NCBI GenBank assembly: GCA_002449915.1
Contig: DJXY01000107.1
Coordinates: 1 to 6,161, forward strand
Direction: 5' to 3'
DNA length: 6,161 nt
Source: Oribacterium sp. UBA6992
Lineage (GTDB): Bacteria; Bacillota; Clostridia; Lachnospirales; Lachnospiraceae
Each line of letters opens with the position of its first letter. Position 1 is the stretch's first letter. Below are positions 1 to 5,264 of the stretch, piece by piece. The position numbers and the translations under genes were made by a program. The notes under the pieces were generated by a model. It saw only the letters and a list, made by a program, of their open reading frames with translations. It made no database searches and was not told where the DNA came from.

Positions 1-378
1 CGCATCATTTTCCCGCTGTCCCCGGAGATACTCCTGTACAATCGGGACAATGTCTGATTTTTCATTATTTCCGACCAGGATATCTGCCGCGCCTTCCTTT
101 TTAAGCTCTTCGGCACGTGCCTGCACATAACAGCCGACACCAATCACGATGGCATCCGGATTTTTGGCCTTGGCCTTATGCAGCATCTGCCGGGATTTGC
201 GGTCTGCGATATTGGTCACAGAGCAGGTATTGATGATGTAAACGTCCGCAGTGTCGTCCTCCCAGGAAACCACCTGTGCCCCTGCCTCCCGGAGTTCATT
301 TACCATAGCTTCCGCCTCGTAGGAATTAACCTTACAGCCGAGGTTATGCATTGCAACTTTCAGATTATTAAGTTCCAT
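1..378 (-). CDS. mtaB: MtaB-type tRNA methylthiotransferase (N-terminal part, cut by window edge)
   Basis: Reading leftward from the ATG at 378-376, 126 codons stay open to the window edge, so only the N-terminal part is present. The protein opens with MELNNLKVAMHNLGCKVNSY, and NTCSVTN (50-56) and GVGCYVQ (80-86) follow. Cys15, Cys52 and Cys83 are the three cysteines of the UPF0004 N-terminal domain that hold the auxiliary 4Fe-4S cluster of methylthiotransferases. The LGCKVNSYE form and the DRKSRQ stretch (59-64) after NTCSVTN fit the MtaB/YqeV branch better than MiaB or RimO. MtaB is a radical-SAM enzyme converting t6A37 to ms2t6A37 in ANN-decoding tRNAs. The radical-SAM CxxxCxxC and TRAM domain lie outside the window. 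A GGAAG at 389-393, 10 nt upstream, is a modest ribosome binding site. The gene is divergent from the HPr-like gene, so its promoter must lie in 379-462 or inside that gene. Confidence 0.9.
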   Translation of the reverse strand, partial: MELNNLKVAMHNLGCKVNSYEAEAMVNELREAGAQVVSWEDDTADVYIINTCSVTNIADRKSRQMLHKAKAKNPDAIVIGVGCYVQARAEELKKEGAADILVGNNEKSDIVPIVQEYLRGQRENDA

Positions 379-399
379 TTTATTTCAACTTCCATCCCC

Positions 400-428
400 T
401 TGACTTTGGAATTGTATATTGTTAAATT
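400..428 (+). promoter_or_regulatory. Sigma-A-type promoter of the HPr-like gene
   Basis: TTGACT at 400-405 and TAAATT at 423-428 are separated by exactly 17 bp, close to the vegetative sigma-factor consensus. Transcription would begin near 435, giving a leader of about 28 nt that contains only the ribosome binding site. A near-consensus -35, ideal spacing and strong ribosome binding site together suggest high constitutive expression. No obvious operator such as a cre site was recognised. Confidence 0.65.
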
Positions 429-431
429 ATA
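426..431 (-). promoter_or_regulatory. Candidate -10 box for mtaB (minus strand)
   Basis: The minus strand carries a perfect TATAAT here, placing a start near 419 and a leader of about 40 nt before the mtaB ATG. The hexamer 16-18 bp upstream falls in the reverse complement of the ribosome binding site of the opposite gene and does not resemble TTGACA, and there is no TGn extension. The call rests on the -10 box and on the need for an mtaB promoter in this short gap. It overlaps the -10 box of the opposite promoter. Confidence 0.35.
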
Positions 432-447
432 GCTAGATTCAGTTTAT

Positions 448-456
448 AAAGGAGGG
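448..456 (+). promoter_or_regulatory. Strong ribosome binding site deciding a GTG start
   Basis: AAAGGAGGG lies 6 nt upstream of GTG at 463, a near-perfect anti-16S match at good spacing. It fixes the non-ATG start of the HPr-like gene; no in-frame ATG offers a better alternative. Confidence 0.85.
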
Positions 457-462
457 ATAACC

Positions 463-705
463 GTGAAAACAGTTCGTATCTCACTTAATTCTATTGATAA
501 GGTAAAGTCATTTGTCAATGATCTTGTTAAATTCACTGACGTTGATTTTGATCTCGTTTCCGGTCGTTATGTCATTGACGCAAAATCCATCATGGGTATT
601 TTTTCACTTGACCTTTCCAAGCCGATTGACCTTAATATTCATGCCGATGCCAATCGTATGGACGAAATCATGTCCGTACTTTCACCATACATCATTACCG
701 AATAA
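463..705 (+). CDS. HPr-like protein lacking the phosphorylatable histidine
   Basis: This is an 80-residue protein starting with GTG, close to the roughly 85-88 residues usual for HPr. Residues 33-51 (SGRYVIDAKSIMGIFSLDL) match the HPr segment around the regulatory serine: K41-S42-I43-M44-G45 corresponds to the K-S46-I-M-G motif phosphorylated by HPr kinase in Firmicutes. The IHARPA active-site loop that should lie near residues 9-14 is replaced by NSIDKV, so there is no His15 and no Arg17 equivalent. The only histidine, His60, lies in the last beta strand. It therefore cannot act as a normal phosphotransferase carrier. The combination recalls Bacillus Crh, which has Gln at position 15 and signals through Ser46 to CcpA, but whether this protein binds CcpA or HPr kinase is inference. 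It appears monocistronic, with its own promoter and terminator. The fold assignment is fairly sure; the function is unknown. Confidence 0.82.
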   Translation: MKTVRISLNSIDKVKSFVNDLVKFTDVDFDLVSGRYVIDAKSIMGIFSLDLSKPIDLNIHADANRMDEIMSVLSPYIITE

Positions 706-747
706 TCCGTATCATACCTTAATTATCAAAGATTAACAAGAGACTCC

Positions 748-782
748 GGTGCATGCAATTGATTTTACATGCACCTTTTTTT
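748..782 (+). terminator. Intrinsic terminator after the HPr-like gene
   Basis: GGTGCATG (748-755) pairs perfectly with CATGCACC (768-775) around a 12-nt loop and is followed by seven T residues (776-782). It lies 43 bp after the stop codon and separates the HPr-like transcript from thiI, which must then have a promoter of its own or rely on read-through. Confidence 0.88.
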
Positions 783-855
783 GTCTGAAGCTTTACAGGA
801 TCCGTGCGATTCCATTTGTTTTCTTCAGATCAGCAGATTTAAGTAAAGGAACAGT

Positions 856-2052
856 ATGCAGTATCACAGTTTTCTGATCAAATATGCAGAGATCGGAACC
901 AAGGGCAAAAACCGCTATGTTTTTGAGGATGCTCTGGTTCACGATATCCGCATGAAGCTCAAAAGGGTAGAAGGCGAGTTCAGCGTTACAAGAGAGCGTG
1001 GCCGTATCTATGTCAACGCAAAGTCCGAGGACTACGATTTTGACGATGTTGTAAATGCCTTACAGCACGTATTCGGCATTGTCGGGATCTGCCCGATGGT
1101 ACAGTTAAAGGATGTCCATGAGTACCGGCAGGTTTCCAACCAGGTGCTTACATATTGGAAGGAGGTCTATGGAGACCGGAAGCTGAGCTTTAAGGTACGC
1201 ACAAGACGTGCCGATAAAACATTTCCGATGAACTCCGAGGAAATCAGCGCCGAGCTTGGCCACGATATCCTGGAGGCCTTTCCCAATACCTCAGTAGACG
1301 TACATACTCCGGAGGTTCTCCTCCAGGTGGAGATCCGTCAGTATATCAATATTTTCTCCGAGGTTCTGCCCGGAGCAGGCGGTATGCCTCTTGGAACCAA
1401 CGGAAAAGCCATGCTGCTGCTCTCCGGAGGTATTGATTCTCCGGTTGCCGGATATATGATTTCCAAGCGCGGAGCCATTATTGAAGCGTGCTATTTCCAT
1501 GCACCACCCTATACCTCAGAGCGTGCCAAGCAGAAGGTTATTGATCTTGCCAAAGAAGTATCGCAGTATTCCGGCGCGATCGCACTGCATGTAGTAAACT
1601 TCACTGACATTCAGCTTAAAATTTATGAGAAATGCCCACACGAGGAACTGACCATCATCATGCGCCGTTATATGATGCGGATTGCCGAGGCCATCGCCAA
1701 AAGGCGGAACTGTATCGGTCTGATCACCGGGGAGTCCATCGGTCAGGTTGCGAGTCAGACCATGCAGAGCCTGGTCTGCACCAATGAGGTCTGCACACTG
1801 CCGGTATATCGTCCGGTCATTGCCTTTGATAAGCAGGAAATTGTGGACATTTCCCAGCGGATCGGAACCTACGAAACTTCCATCGAGCCTTATGAGGACT
1901 GCTGCACGATCTTTGTCGCACGGCATCCGGTGACAAAGCCCATCCCGGAAAAAATCCGTGCGTCAGAAAAAATCATCTATGATGAGTGCATCCCTATGAT
2001 GGAAAAGGCTGTGAATGAAGCCGAGCTCATCTGGTGCGACGCATCCAAATAA
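856..2052 (+). CDS. thiI: tRNA 4-thiouridine synthase ThiI (short form, no rhodanese domain)
   Basis: ThiI adenylates U8 of tRNA with ATP and replaces its oxygen with sulfur delivered as persulfide by a cysteine desulfurase; in some bacteria it also feeds thiamine thiazole synthesis. The 398-residue protein shows an N-terminal ferredoxin-like region (about 1-57), a THUMP RNA-binding domain (about 58-165), and a PP-loop ATPase domain with the pyrophosphate-binding motif SGGIDS at 190-195. The conserved GESIGQVASQT lies at 292-302 and YEDCCT at 346-351. Cys349/Cys350 sit where the E. coli catalytic Cys344 is found. The protein ends about where the E. coli enzyme would begin its rhodanese domain, so it is the short Bacillus-like form. 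AAAGGA at 845-850 lies 5 nt before the ATG. It converges on prmA with a 26-bp gap. No convincing promoter is visible in 783-855; TTTACA at 792-797 has only a poor -10 partner. Confidence 0.96.
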   Translation: MQYHSFLIKYAEIGTKGKNRYVFEDALVHDIRMKLKRVEGEFSVTRERGRIYVNAKSEDYDFDDVVNALQHVFGIVGICPMVQLKDVHEYRQVSNQVLTYWKEVYGDRKLSFKVRTRRADKTFPMNSEEISAELGHDILEAFPNTSVDVHTPEVLLQVEIRQYINIFSEVLPGAGGMPLGTNGKAMLLLSGGIDSPVAGYMISKRGAIIEACYFHAPPYTSERAKQKVIDLAKEVSQYSGAIALHVVNFTDIQLKIYEKCPHEELTIIMRRYMMRIAEAIAKRRNCIGLITGESIGQVASQTMQSLVCTNEVCTLPVYRPVIAFDKQEIVDISQRIGTYETSIEPYEDCCTIFVARHPVTKPIPEKIRASEKIIYDECIPMMEKAVNEAELIWCDASK

Positions 2053-2054
2053 GT

Positions 2055-2095
2055 CTGCCCGTTCATTACTCCATCCCGTCATCGTTTGCGGGCAG
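2055..2095. other. Inverted repeat at the thiI/prmA convergence
   Basis: CTGCCCG (2055-2061) and CGGGCAG (2089-2095) can form a 7-bp GC-rich stem around a 27-nt loop; the right arm lies inside the last codons of prmA. Neither side is followed by a clear T tract, so it is a weak candidate at best for a shared terminator of the two convergent transcripts. No better terminator is present in this 26-bp gap. Confidence 0.3.
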
Positions 2096-3143
2096 TAACA
2101 TTCACCCACTCACCCTGGTGATTCACCTCCAGGATCTCAAAGATATCATCATGCGACCGGAAGGCATCTAACACATCTGCCTCCCTGTCGCTGATGATAC
2201 CTGAAGTGATAAAAATCCCGCCGGACTTTAAGAGCGGTCCCACTTCACCGGTCAGCAGCACAATGACAGGTGCCAGGATATTGGCAGCCACAATGTCATA
2301 TTTTCCTCGTCCCAGCTTGTCTTTGACAGCCTCATCTCCGATGACATTCCCGACAAGCATGTCAAAAGCGCTCTCCGGCAAATGATTTGCCTTTAAATTA
2401 TTGTGTACTGCCGGTACTGCTTCTTCATCAAGATCCGTGCCATACACATGACCTGCACCAAGCTTAAGTGCTGTAATGCCCAGGATGCCGGAGCCGGTGC
2501 CGATATCCGCAACCTCGTCCCCGTCTGCCATATATTTCTGGAGCTGCCGGATGCAAAGCTGTGTTGTCTCATGCATGCCGGTACCGAAAGCTGTACCGGG
2601 GTCAATATCAATCTGAAGCTTATCCTCATCCCCCGTTGGAACTTCCTCCCAGGTCGGCTTGATCAAAATATTACCGACGGTAAACGGGTGAAAAAAGCTT
2701 TTCCAGTTATTGATCCAGTCCTTATCCTCTGTATCGGAGCTTTCCATCGTCCCTTCACCGACATTTACATACCTTTGCATTTCCGTAAGCATATCCCGGA
2801 TTTTACAAAGAAGCTCCTTTAATTCTGCCTCTGTATACAGATTGGACACAGCATAGGTATAGCTGCTGTCCACCGCCGGATCCGCCGCTTCTCTCGCAGC
2901 GTTTTCCAGCCGCTCCCGCTTTGTCTTTGGGTCTGTCACCTCCACATAAAAGCTGACATCCGCCTTACCGTCATCCGGTCCGAGATCCGGCAGGATATCG
3001 ATAAACATTCCCTTGGTATCAGCATCCGAGAGCGGCACCTTGTCCAAAATCTCAACGCCCTCGATCCCGAGATCTGCCAGATTTGCGGAGAGGATGTCTT
3101 CTGCTTCTGTTGTGGTATGAATTGTGAATTTTTTCCAGATCAT
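2079..3143 (-). CDS. prmA: Ribosomal protein L11 methyltransferase PrmA
   Basis: PrmA trimethylates residues of ribosomal protein L11 using S-adenosylmethionine. The class I methyltransferase domain is clear: DPGTAFGTGMHETT at 181-194, the SAM-binding DIGTGSGILGI at 213-223 (family motif I), an acidic end of strand 2 at D237-D239, and AANILAPVI at 286-294, the NIL substrate motif. The linker DWINNWKSFFHPF (142-154) matches the conserved WxxxWKxxxxP region of the family. The N-terminal L11-recognition domain opens with the typical WKKFTIHTTTEA. At 354 residues it is about 40 longer than B. subtilis PrmA; the extra length, rich in Asp and Glu, lies before residue 142. AAGGAG lies 8 nt upstream of the ATG, inside the 15-nt gap after the desulfurase stop, so it is probably the last gene of the rsmE-iscS-prmA operon. 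Confidence 0.95.
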   Translation of the reverse strand: MIWKKFTIHTTTEAEDILSANLADLGIEGVEILDKVPLSDADTKGMFIDILPDLGPDDGKADVSFYVEVTDPKTKRERLENAAREAADPAVDSSYTYAVSNLYTEAELKELLCKIRDMLTEMQRYVNVGEGTMESSDTEDKDWINNWKSFFHPFTVGNILIKPTWEEVPTGDEDKLQIDIDPGTAFGTGMHETTQLCIRQLQKYMADGDEVADIGTGSGILGITALKLGAGHVYGTDLDEEAVPAVHNNLKANHLPESAFDMLVGNVIGDEAVKDKLGRGKYDIVAANILAPVIVLLTGEVGPLLKSGGIFITSGIISDREADVLDAFRSHDDIFEILEVNHQGEWVNVTARKR

Positions 3144-3158
3144 GTAATCCTCTCCTTC

Positions 3159-4316
3159 TTAGTGGCGATAAAATCTGCGAAGCACCGGAAGCAGCTCCTT
3201 TAACGCAGCAATCGCGATATCGACCTCATCCTCCGTATTGAACTCGGAAAATGAAAACCGAAGCGTAGAATCCAGCAGCTCCTGTTTTACGCCGATAGCC
3301 TTTAAGGTTCCGGATATCCCCGGATGATTGGACGAGCAGGCAGAACCGGAGCTTACATAAATGCCACGCTCCTCCAGCGCGTGCAGAAGGACCTCTGCCC
3401 TTACACCAGCAAACGAAACCGATACAATCTGCGGTGCGCCGGCAGCTCCTTTTTCCGAATTTACGGTAACGCCATCCAGCATGGATACCTGATCGATAAA
3501 ATAATCTTTAAGATTCTGAAGTCTCTCCATCTTAGCCGCATGATCGGTATAGACCATCTCCGCCGCAAGTCCGAGTCCTGCCATTCCCGGTACATTATGA
3601 GTTCCGGATCGCATATCCTCCTGCTGGCCGCCTCCGTAAATCAGAGGTTTGATATGCACCTTTTCATCCAGGTAGAGGAAACCGATTCCCTTAGGACCAT
3701 GGATCTTGTGTCCACTTACAGAAAGCATATCAATATGCTCCTTCTTAGGACGGATATCGTATTTTCCATATGCCTGGATGGCATCGGTATGGAACAGGGT
3801 ATTGGGATTCTGCTCTTTAACAATCCGGCCGATCTCACTGATCGGCTCCACGGCCCCCATTTCATTATTTACATACATAATAGACACCAGGACCGTATCC
3901 GGACGGATCGCCTGGCGAAGCTCCTCAAGAGAGATATGTCCTTTGCTGTCTACCGGCAGAAATGTAATCTCCCAGCCTTCCTCCTCGAGAAACTCGAGCG
4001 GCTTATAAATAGCAGCATGCTCTACATTGGAGGTAATGATATGCTTTCCCATCCGACGCTTGGATAATGCTGTCCCGATCAGCGCCGTATTATTGGATTC
4101 TGTTCCGCCGGACGTAAAAATGATTTCTCTCGGCTTTACCTTAAGGGTCGAAGCAATCTGCTCCCGCGCCGTACGGAAATACCGCTCTGCTTCCATGCCC
4201 TTAATATGCTTGGAGGATGGATTTCCATAGTCCTCCAGCATGGTTTTCCTCACAATATCTGCAACCTCCGGAAAACATCTCGTGGTTGCGGAATTATCAA
4301 AATAGATTTCTCTCAT
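3159..4316 (-). CDS. iscS: Cysteine desulfurase, IscS/NifS family
   Basis: This PLP enzyme converts cysteine to alanine and carries the released sulfur as a persulfide for Fe-S cluster assembly and tRNA thiolation. The 385-residue protein starts MREIYFDNSATT. It has the conserved EH at 99-100 (cofactor-stacking His100), HTDAIQ at 176-181 (Asp178 and Gln181 contact PLP), the SGHK motif at 201-204 with Lys204 as the Schiff-base lysine, and SSGSACSS at 322-329 with Cys327 as the persulfide cysteine, matching IscS Lys206 and Cys328. All catalytic residues are present. Its ATG overlaps the rsmE stop as ATGA, suggesting translational coupling. With no iscU or iscR in view but thiI close by, I infer a role supplying ThiI (and possibly MnmA), as NifZ does in Bacillus. 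Fe-S assembly cannot be excluded, and nifS would be an equally fair name. Confidence 0.95.
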   Translation of the reverse strand: MREIYFDNSATTRCFPEVADIVRKTMLEDYGNPSSKHIKGMEAERYFRTAREQIASTLKVKPREIIFTSGGTESNNTALIGTALSKRRMGKHIITSNVEHAAIYKPLEFLEEEGWEITFLPVDSKGHISLEELRQAIRPDTVLVSIMYVNNEMGAVEPISEIGRIVKEQNPNTLFHTDAIQAYGKYDIRPKKEHIDMLSVSGHKIHGPKGIGFLYLDEKVHIKPLIYGGGQQEDMRSGTHNVPGMAGLGLAAEMVYTDHAAKMERLQNLKDYFIDQVSMLDGVTVNSEKGAAGAPQIVSVSFAGVRAEVLLHALEERGIYVSSGSACSSNHPGISGTLKAIGVKQELLDSTLRFSFSEFNTEDEVDIAIAALKELLPVLRRFYRH

Positions 4317-5077
4317 GCTTCACTCTCCAATGTAATCATCAATATACTCATCGCACAGATTGCGGCGGTTTCGGTCCGCAGGATCCTCTTTCCAAGCGTG
4401 ATCGGCTGAATGTTATGCGCCAGGGCTTCTTTGATTTCCTCGTCAGAAAAGCCGCCCTCCGGACCGATCATTACAGCGATCTTAGGTCTTGCCGAATCAT
4501 CTGTCTCCGGCAGCTGCGCGATCGTATGTAACGCCTCCAGCGTCTTATGTATGTCCTTTGCATTCTCGTACGGAATCACACAAAAGGAAAAATCCGATAG
4601 GTACGCAAGGCTCTGCTTCCAGCTCATCACCGGCAGTACCTCCGGAATCATAGATCGCTTGGACTGCTTTGCTGCCGATTCCGCGATCGCCTGCCAGCGT
4701 TTCTGTTTTTTATCCGCCTTCTGCGGATCCAGACGGATCACCGTATTTCTCGTCTCCATCGGCACGATCGCATGCGCGCCAAGCTCGACTGCCTTTTGTA
4801 TGATCAGCTCCATTTTGTCGATTTTTGGCAGCCCCTGAAACAGGTAAATATCCGCAGGCAGCTCATGGATCTCCTCCCGGAAATTAATATGCAAGAGCAT
4901 CTCATCCTCGTTAATTTCCGAAACCTCACACTCATAATCGGTTCCGGTGCCATCGGAAATCAGGATTTTTTCTCCGATCCGCGCCCGAAGTACAATTTTA
5001 AGATGTTTATAATTCTCCCCCGTAAGATGCACCGTACGGTCCACAATTTCGGACGGATCGACAAAAAAATGATGCAT
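4313..5077 (-). CDS. rsmE: 16S rRNA m3U1498 methyltransferase RsmE
   Basis: RsmE is a SPOUT-class methyltransferase making N3-methyluridine 1498 in helix 44 of 16S rRNA, near the decoding site. The 254-residue protein has a PUA-like RNA-binding N-terminal domain opening MHHFFVDPSEI. The knotted SAM-binding domain shows KIDKMELIIQKAVELG at 85-100, AESAAKQSKR at 132-141, MIGPEGGFS at 203-211 and LGKRILRTETAA at 228-239, all family signatures. I chose the ATG at 5077-5075 because AGGAG (5083-5087) lies 5 nt upstream and the family begins at this MxxFFV. An in-frame ATG at 5125 would add 16 residues with no ribosome binding site and no family support. It is first in the operon, overlapping the desulfurase start by 4 nt, and is separated from dnaJ by a terminator. 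Confidence 0.95.
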   Translation of the reverse strand: MHHFFVDPSEIVDRTVHLTGENYKHLKIVLRARIGEKILISDGTGTDYECEVSEINEDEMLLHINFREEIHELPADIYLFQGLPKIDKMELIIQKAVELGAHAIVPMETRNTVIRLDPQKADKKQKRWQAIAESAAKQSKRSMIPEVLPVMSWKQSLAYLSDFSFCVIPYENAKDIHKTLEALHTIAQLPETDDSARPKIAVMIGPEGGFSDEEIKEALAHNIQPITLGKRILRTETAAICAMSILMITLESEA

Positions 5078-5082
5078 AACGA

Positions 5083-5087
5083 CTCCT
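5083..5087 (-). promoter_or_regulatory. Ribosome binding site deciding the rsmE start
   Basis: AGGAG on the minus strand, 5 nt before the ATG at 5077, supports the shorter rsmE start over the upstream in-frame ATG at 5125, which is preceded only by an A-rich stretch. Confidence 0.7.
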
Positions 5088-5141
5088 GTCTTGACCTGCA
5101 GGCTCCATAGGAGCTCAGGACACATGTTTTAATCTTAAAGT

Positions 5142-5170
5142 ACTATATAACAAAGAAACCGGCGATGCAA
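5142..5170 (-). promoter_or_regulatory. Candidate promoter of the rsmE-iscS-prmA operon
   Basis: On the minus strand TTGCAT (5170-5165) and TATAGT (5147-5142) are exactly 17 bp apart. The -10 box matches consensus at 5 of 6 positions and the -35 only at the TTG core. A start near 5135 would give a leader of about 58 nt. The -35 lies within the loop-side end of the dnaJ terminator stem. Some promoter is needed here if the terminator is efficient, but the weak -35 keeps confidence moderate. Confidence 0.42.
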
Positions 5171-5186
5171 GTAACTGCACCGCCGG
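5149..5186 (-). terminator. Strong intrinsic terminator of dnaJ
   Basis: On the minus strand CCGGCGGTGCA (5186-5176) and TGCATCGCCGG (5169-5159) form an 11-bp GC-rich stem with one G-U pair and a 6-nt loop, followed directly by TTTCTTTGTT (5158-5149). It lies 78 nt past the dnaJ stop and should close the chaperone transcript before rsmE. The reverse orientation has no T run, so it acts on the minus strand only. Confidence 0.9.
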
Positions 5187-5216
5187 TCAAATGCCTGTCG
5201 ATCTTATACGCGTCGG

Positions 5217-5244
5217 CTGCCACCGGATGCTTACTGTCCGGCAG
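5217..5244 (-). other. Stem-loop in the dnaJ 3' untranslated region
   Basis: On the minus strand CTGCC-GGA pairs with TCC-GGT-GGCAG: an 8-bp stem with a 3-nt bulge around a 9-nt loop, starting about 20 nt after the dnaJ stop and well before the terminator. It has no T tract and is probably not a terminator. It could stabilise the mRNA end or be chance pairing in GC-rich DNA. Confidence 0.35.
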
Positions 5245-5264
5245 GAAGCTGTGAACATATGATA

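Noticed and set aside
361..394. Short upstream frame of 11 codons in the mtaB leader, starting at 394 on the minus strand and overlapping the mtaB start
   Set aside because: Its only ribosome-binding-like sequence (AAGGGG) abuts the ATG with no spacing, and so short a frame is expected by chance; the peptide has no attenuator-like codon run.
512..736. Second plus-strand open frame within the HPr-like gene
   Set aside because: Out-of-frame shadow; the frame from 463 has the strong ribosome binding site and a recognisable HPr-type motif.
2403..2822. A 139-codon plus-strand open frame opposite prmA
   Set aside because: Antisense to the SAM-binding core of prmA, with no start signals or recognisable domain.
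3324..4067. A 247-codon plus-strand open frame opposite the cysteine desulfurase
   Set aside because: It lies wholly antisense to a gene with every catalytic motif intact, has no recognisable domain and no evident ribosome binding site; it reflects the codon usage of the opposite strand.
4410..4838. A 142-codon plus-strand open frame rich in Ser, Cys and Ile opposite rsmE
   Set aside because: Antisense shadow of rsmE; the composition is typical of complementary-strand reading and no family is recognisable.
5078..5125. A 16-residue N-terminal extension of rsmE from an upstream in-frame ATG
   Set aside because: No ribosome binding site before 5125, while AGGAG sits at 5 nt from the ATG at 5077, and RsmE proteins start at the MxxFFV segment.
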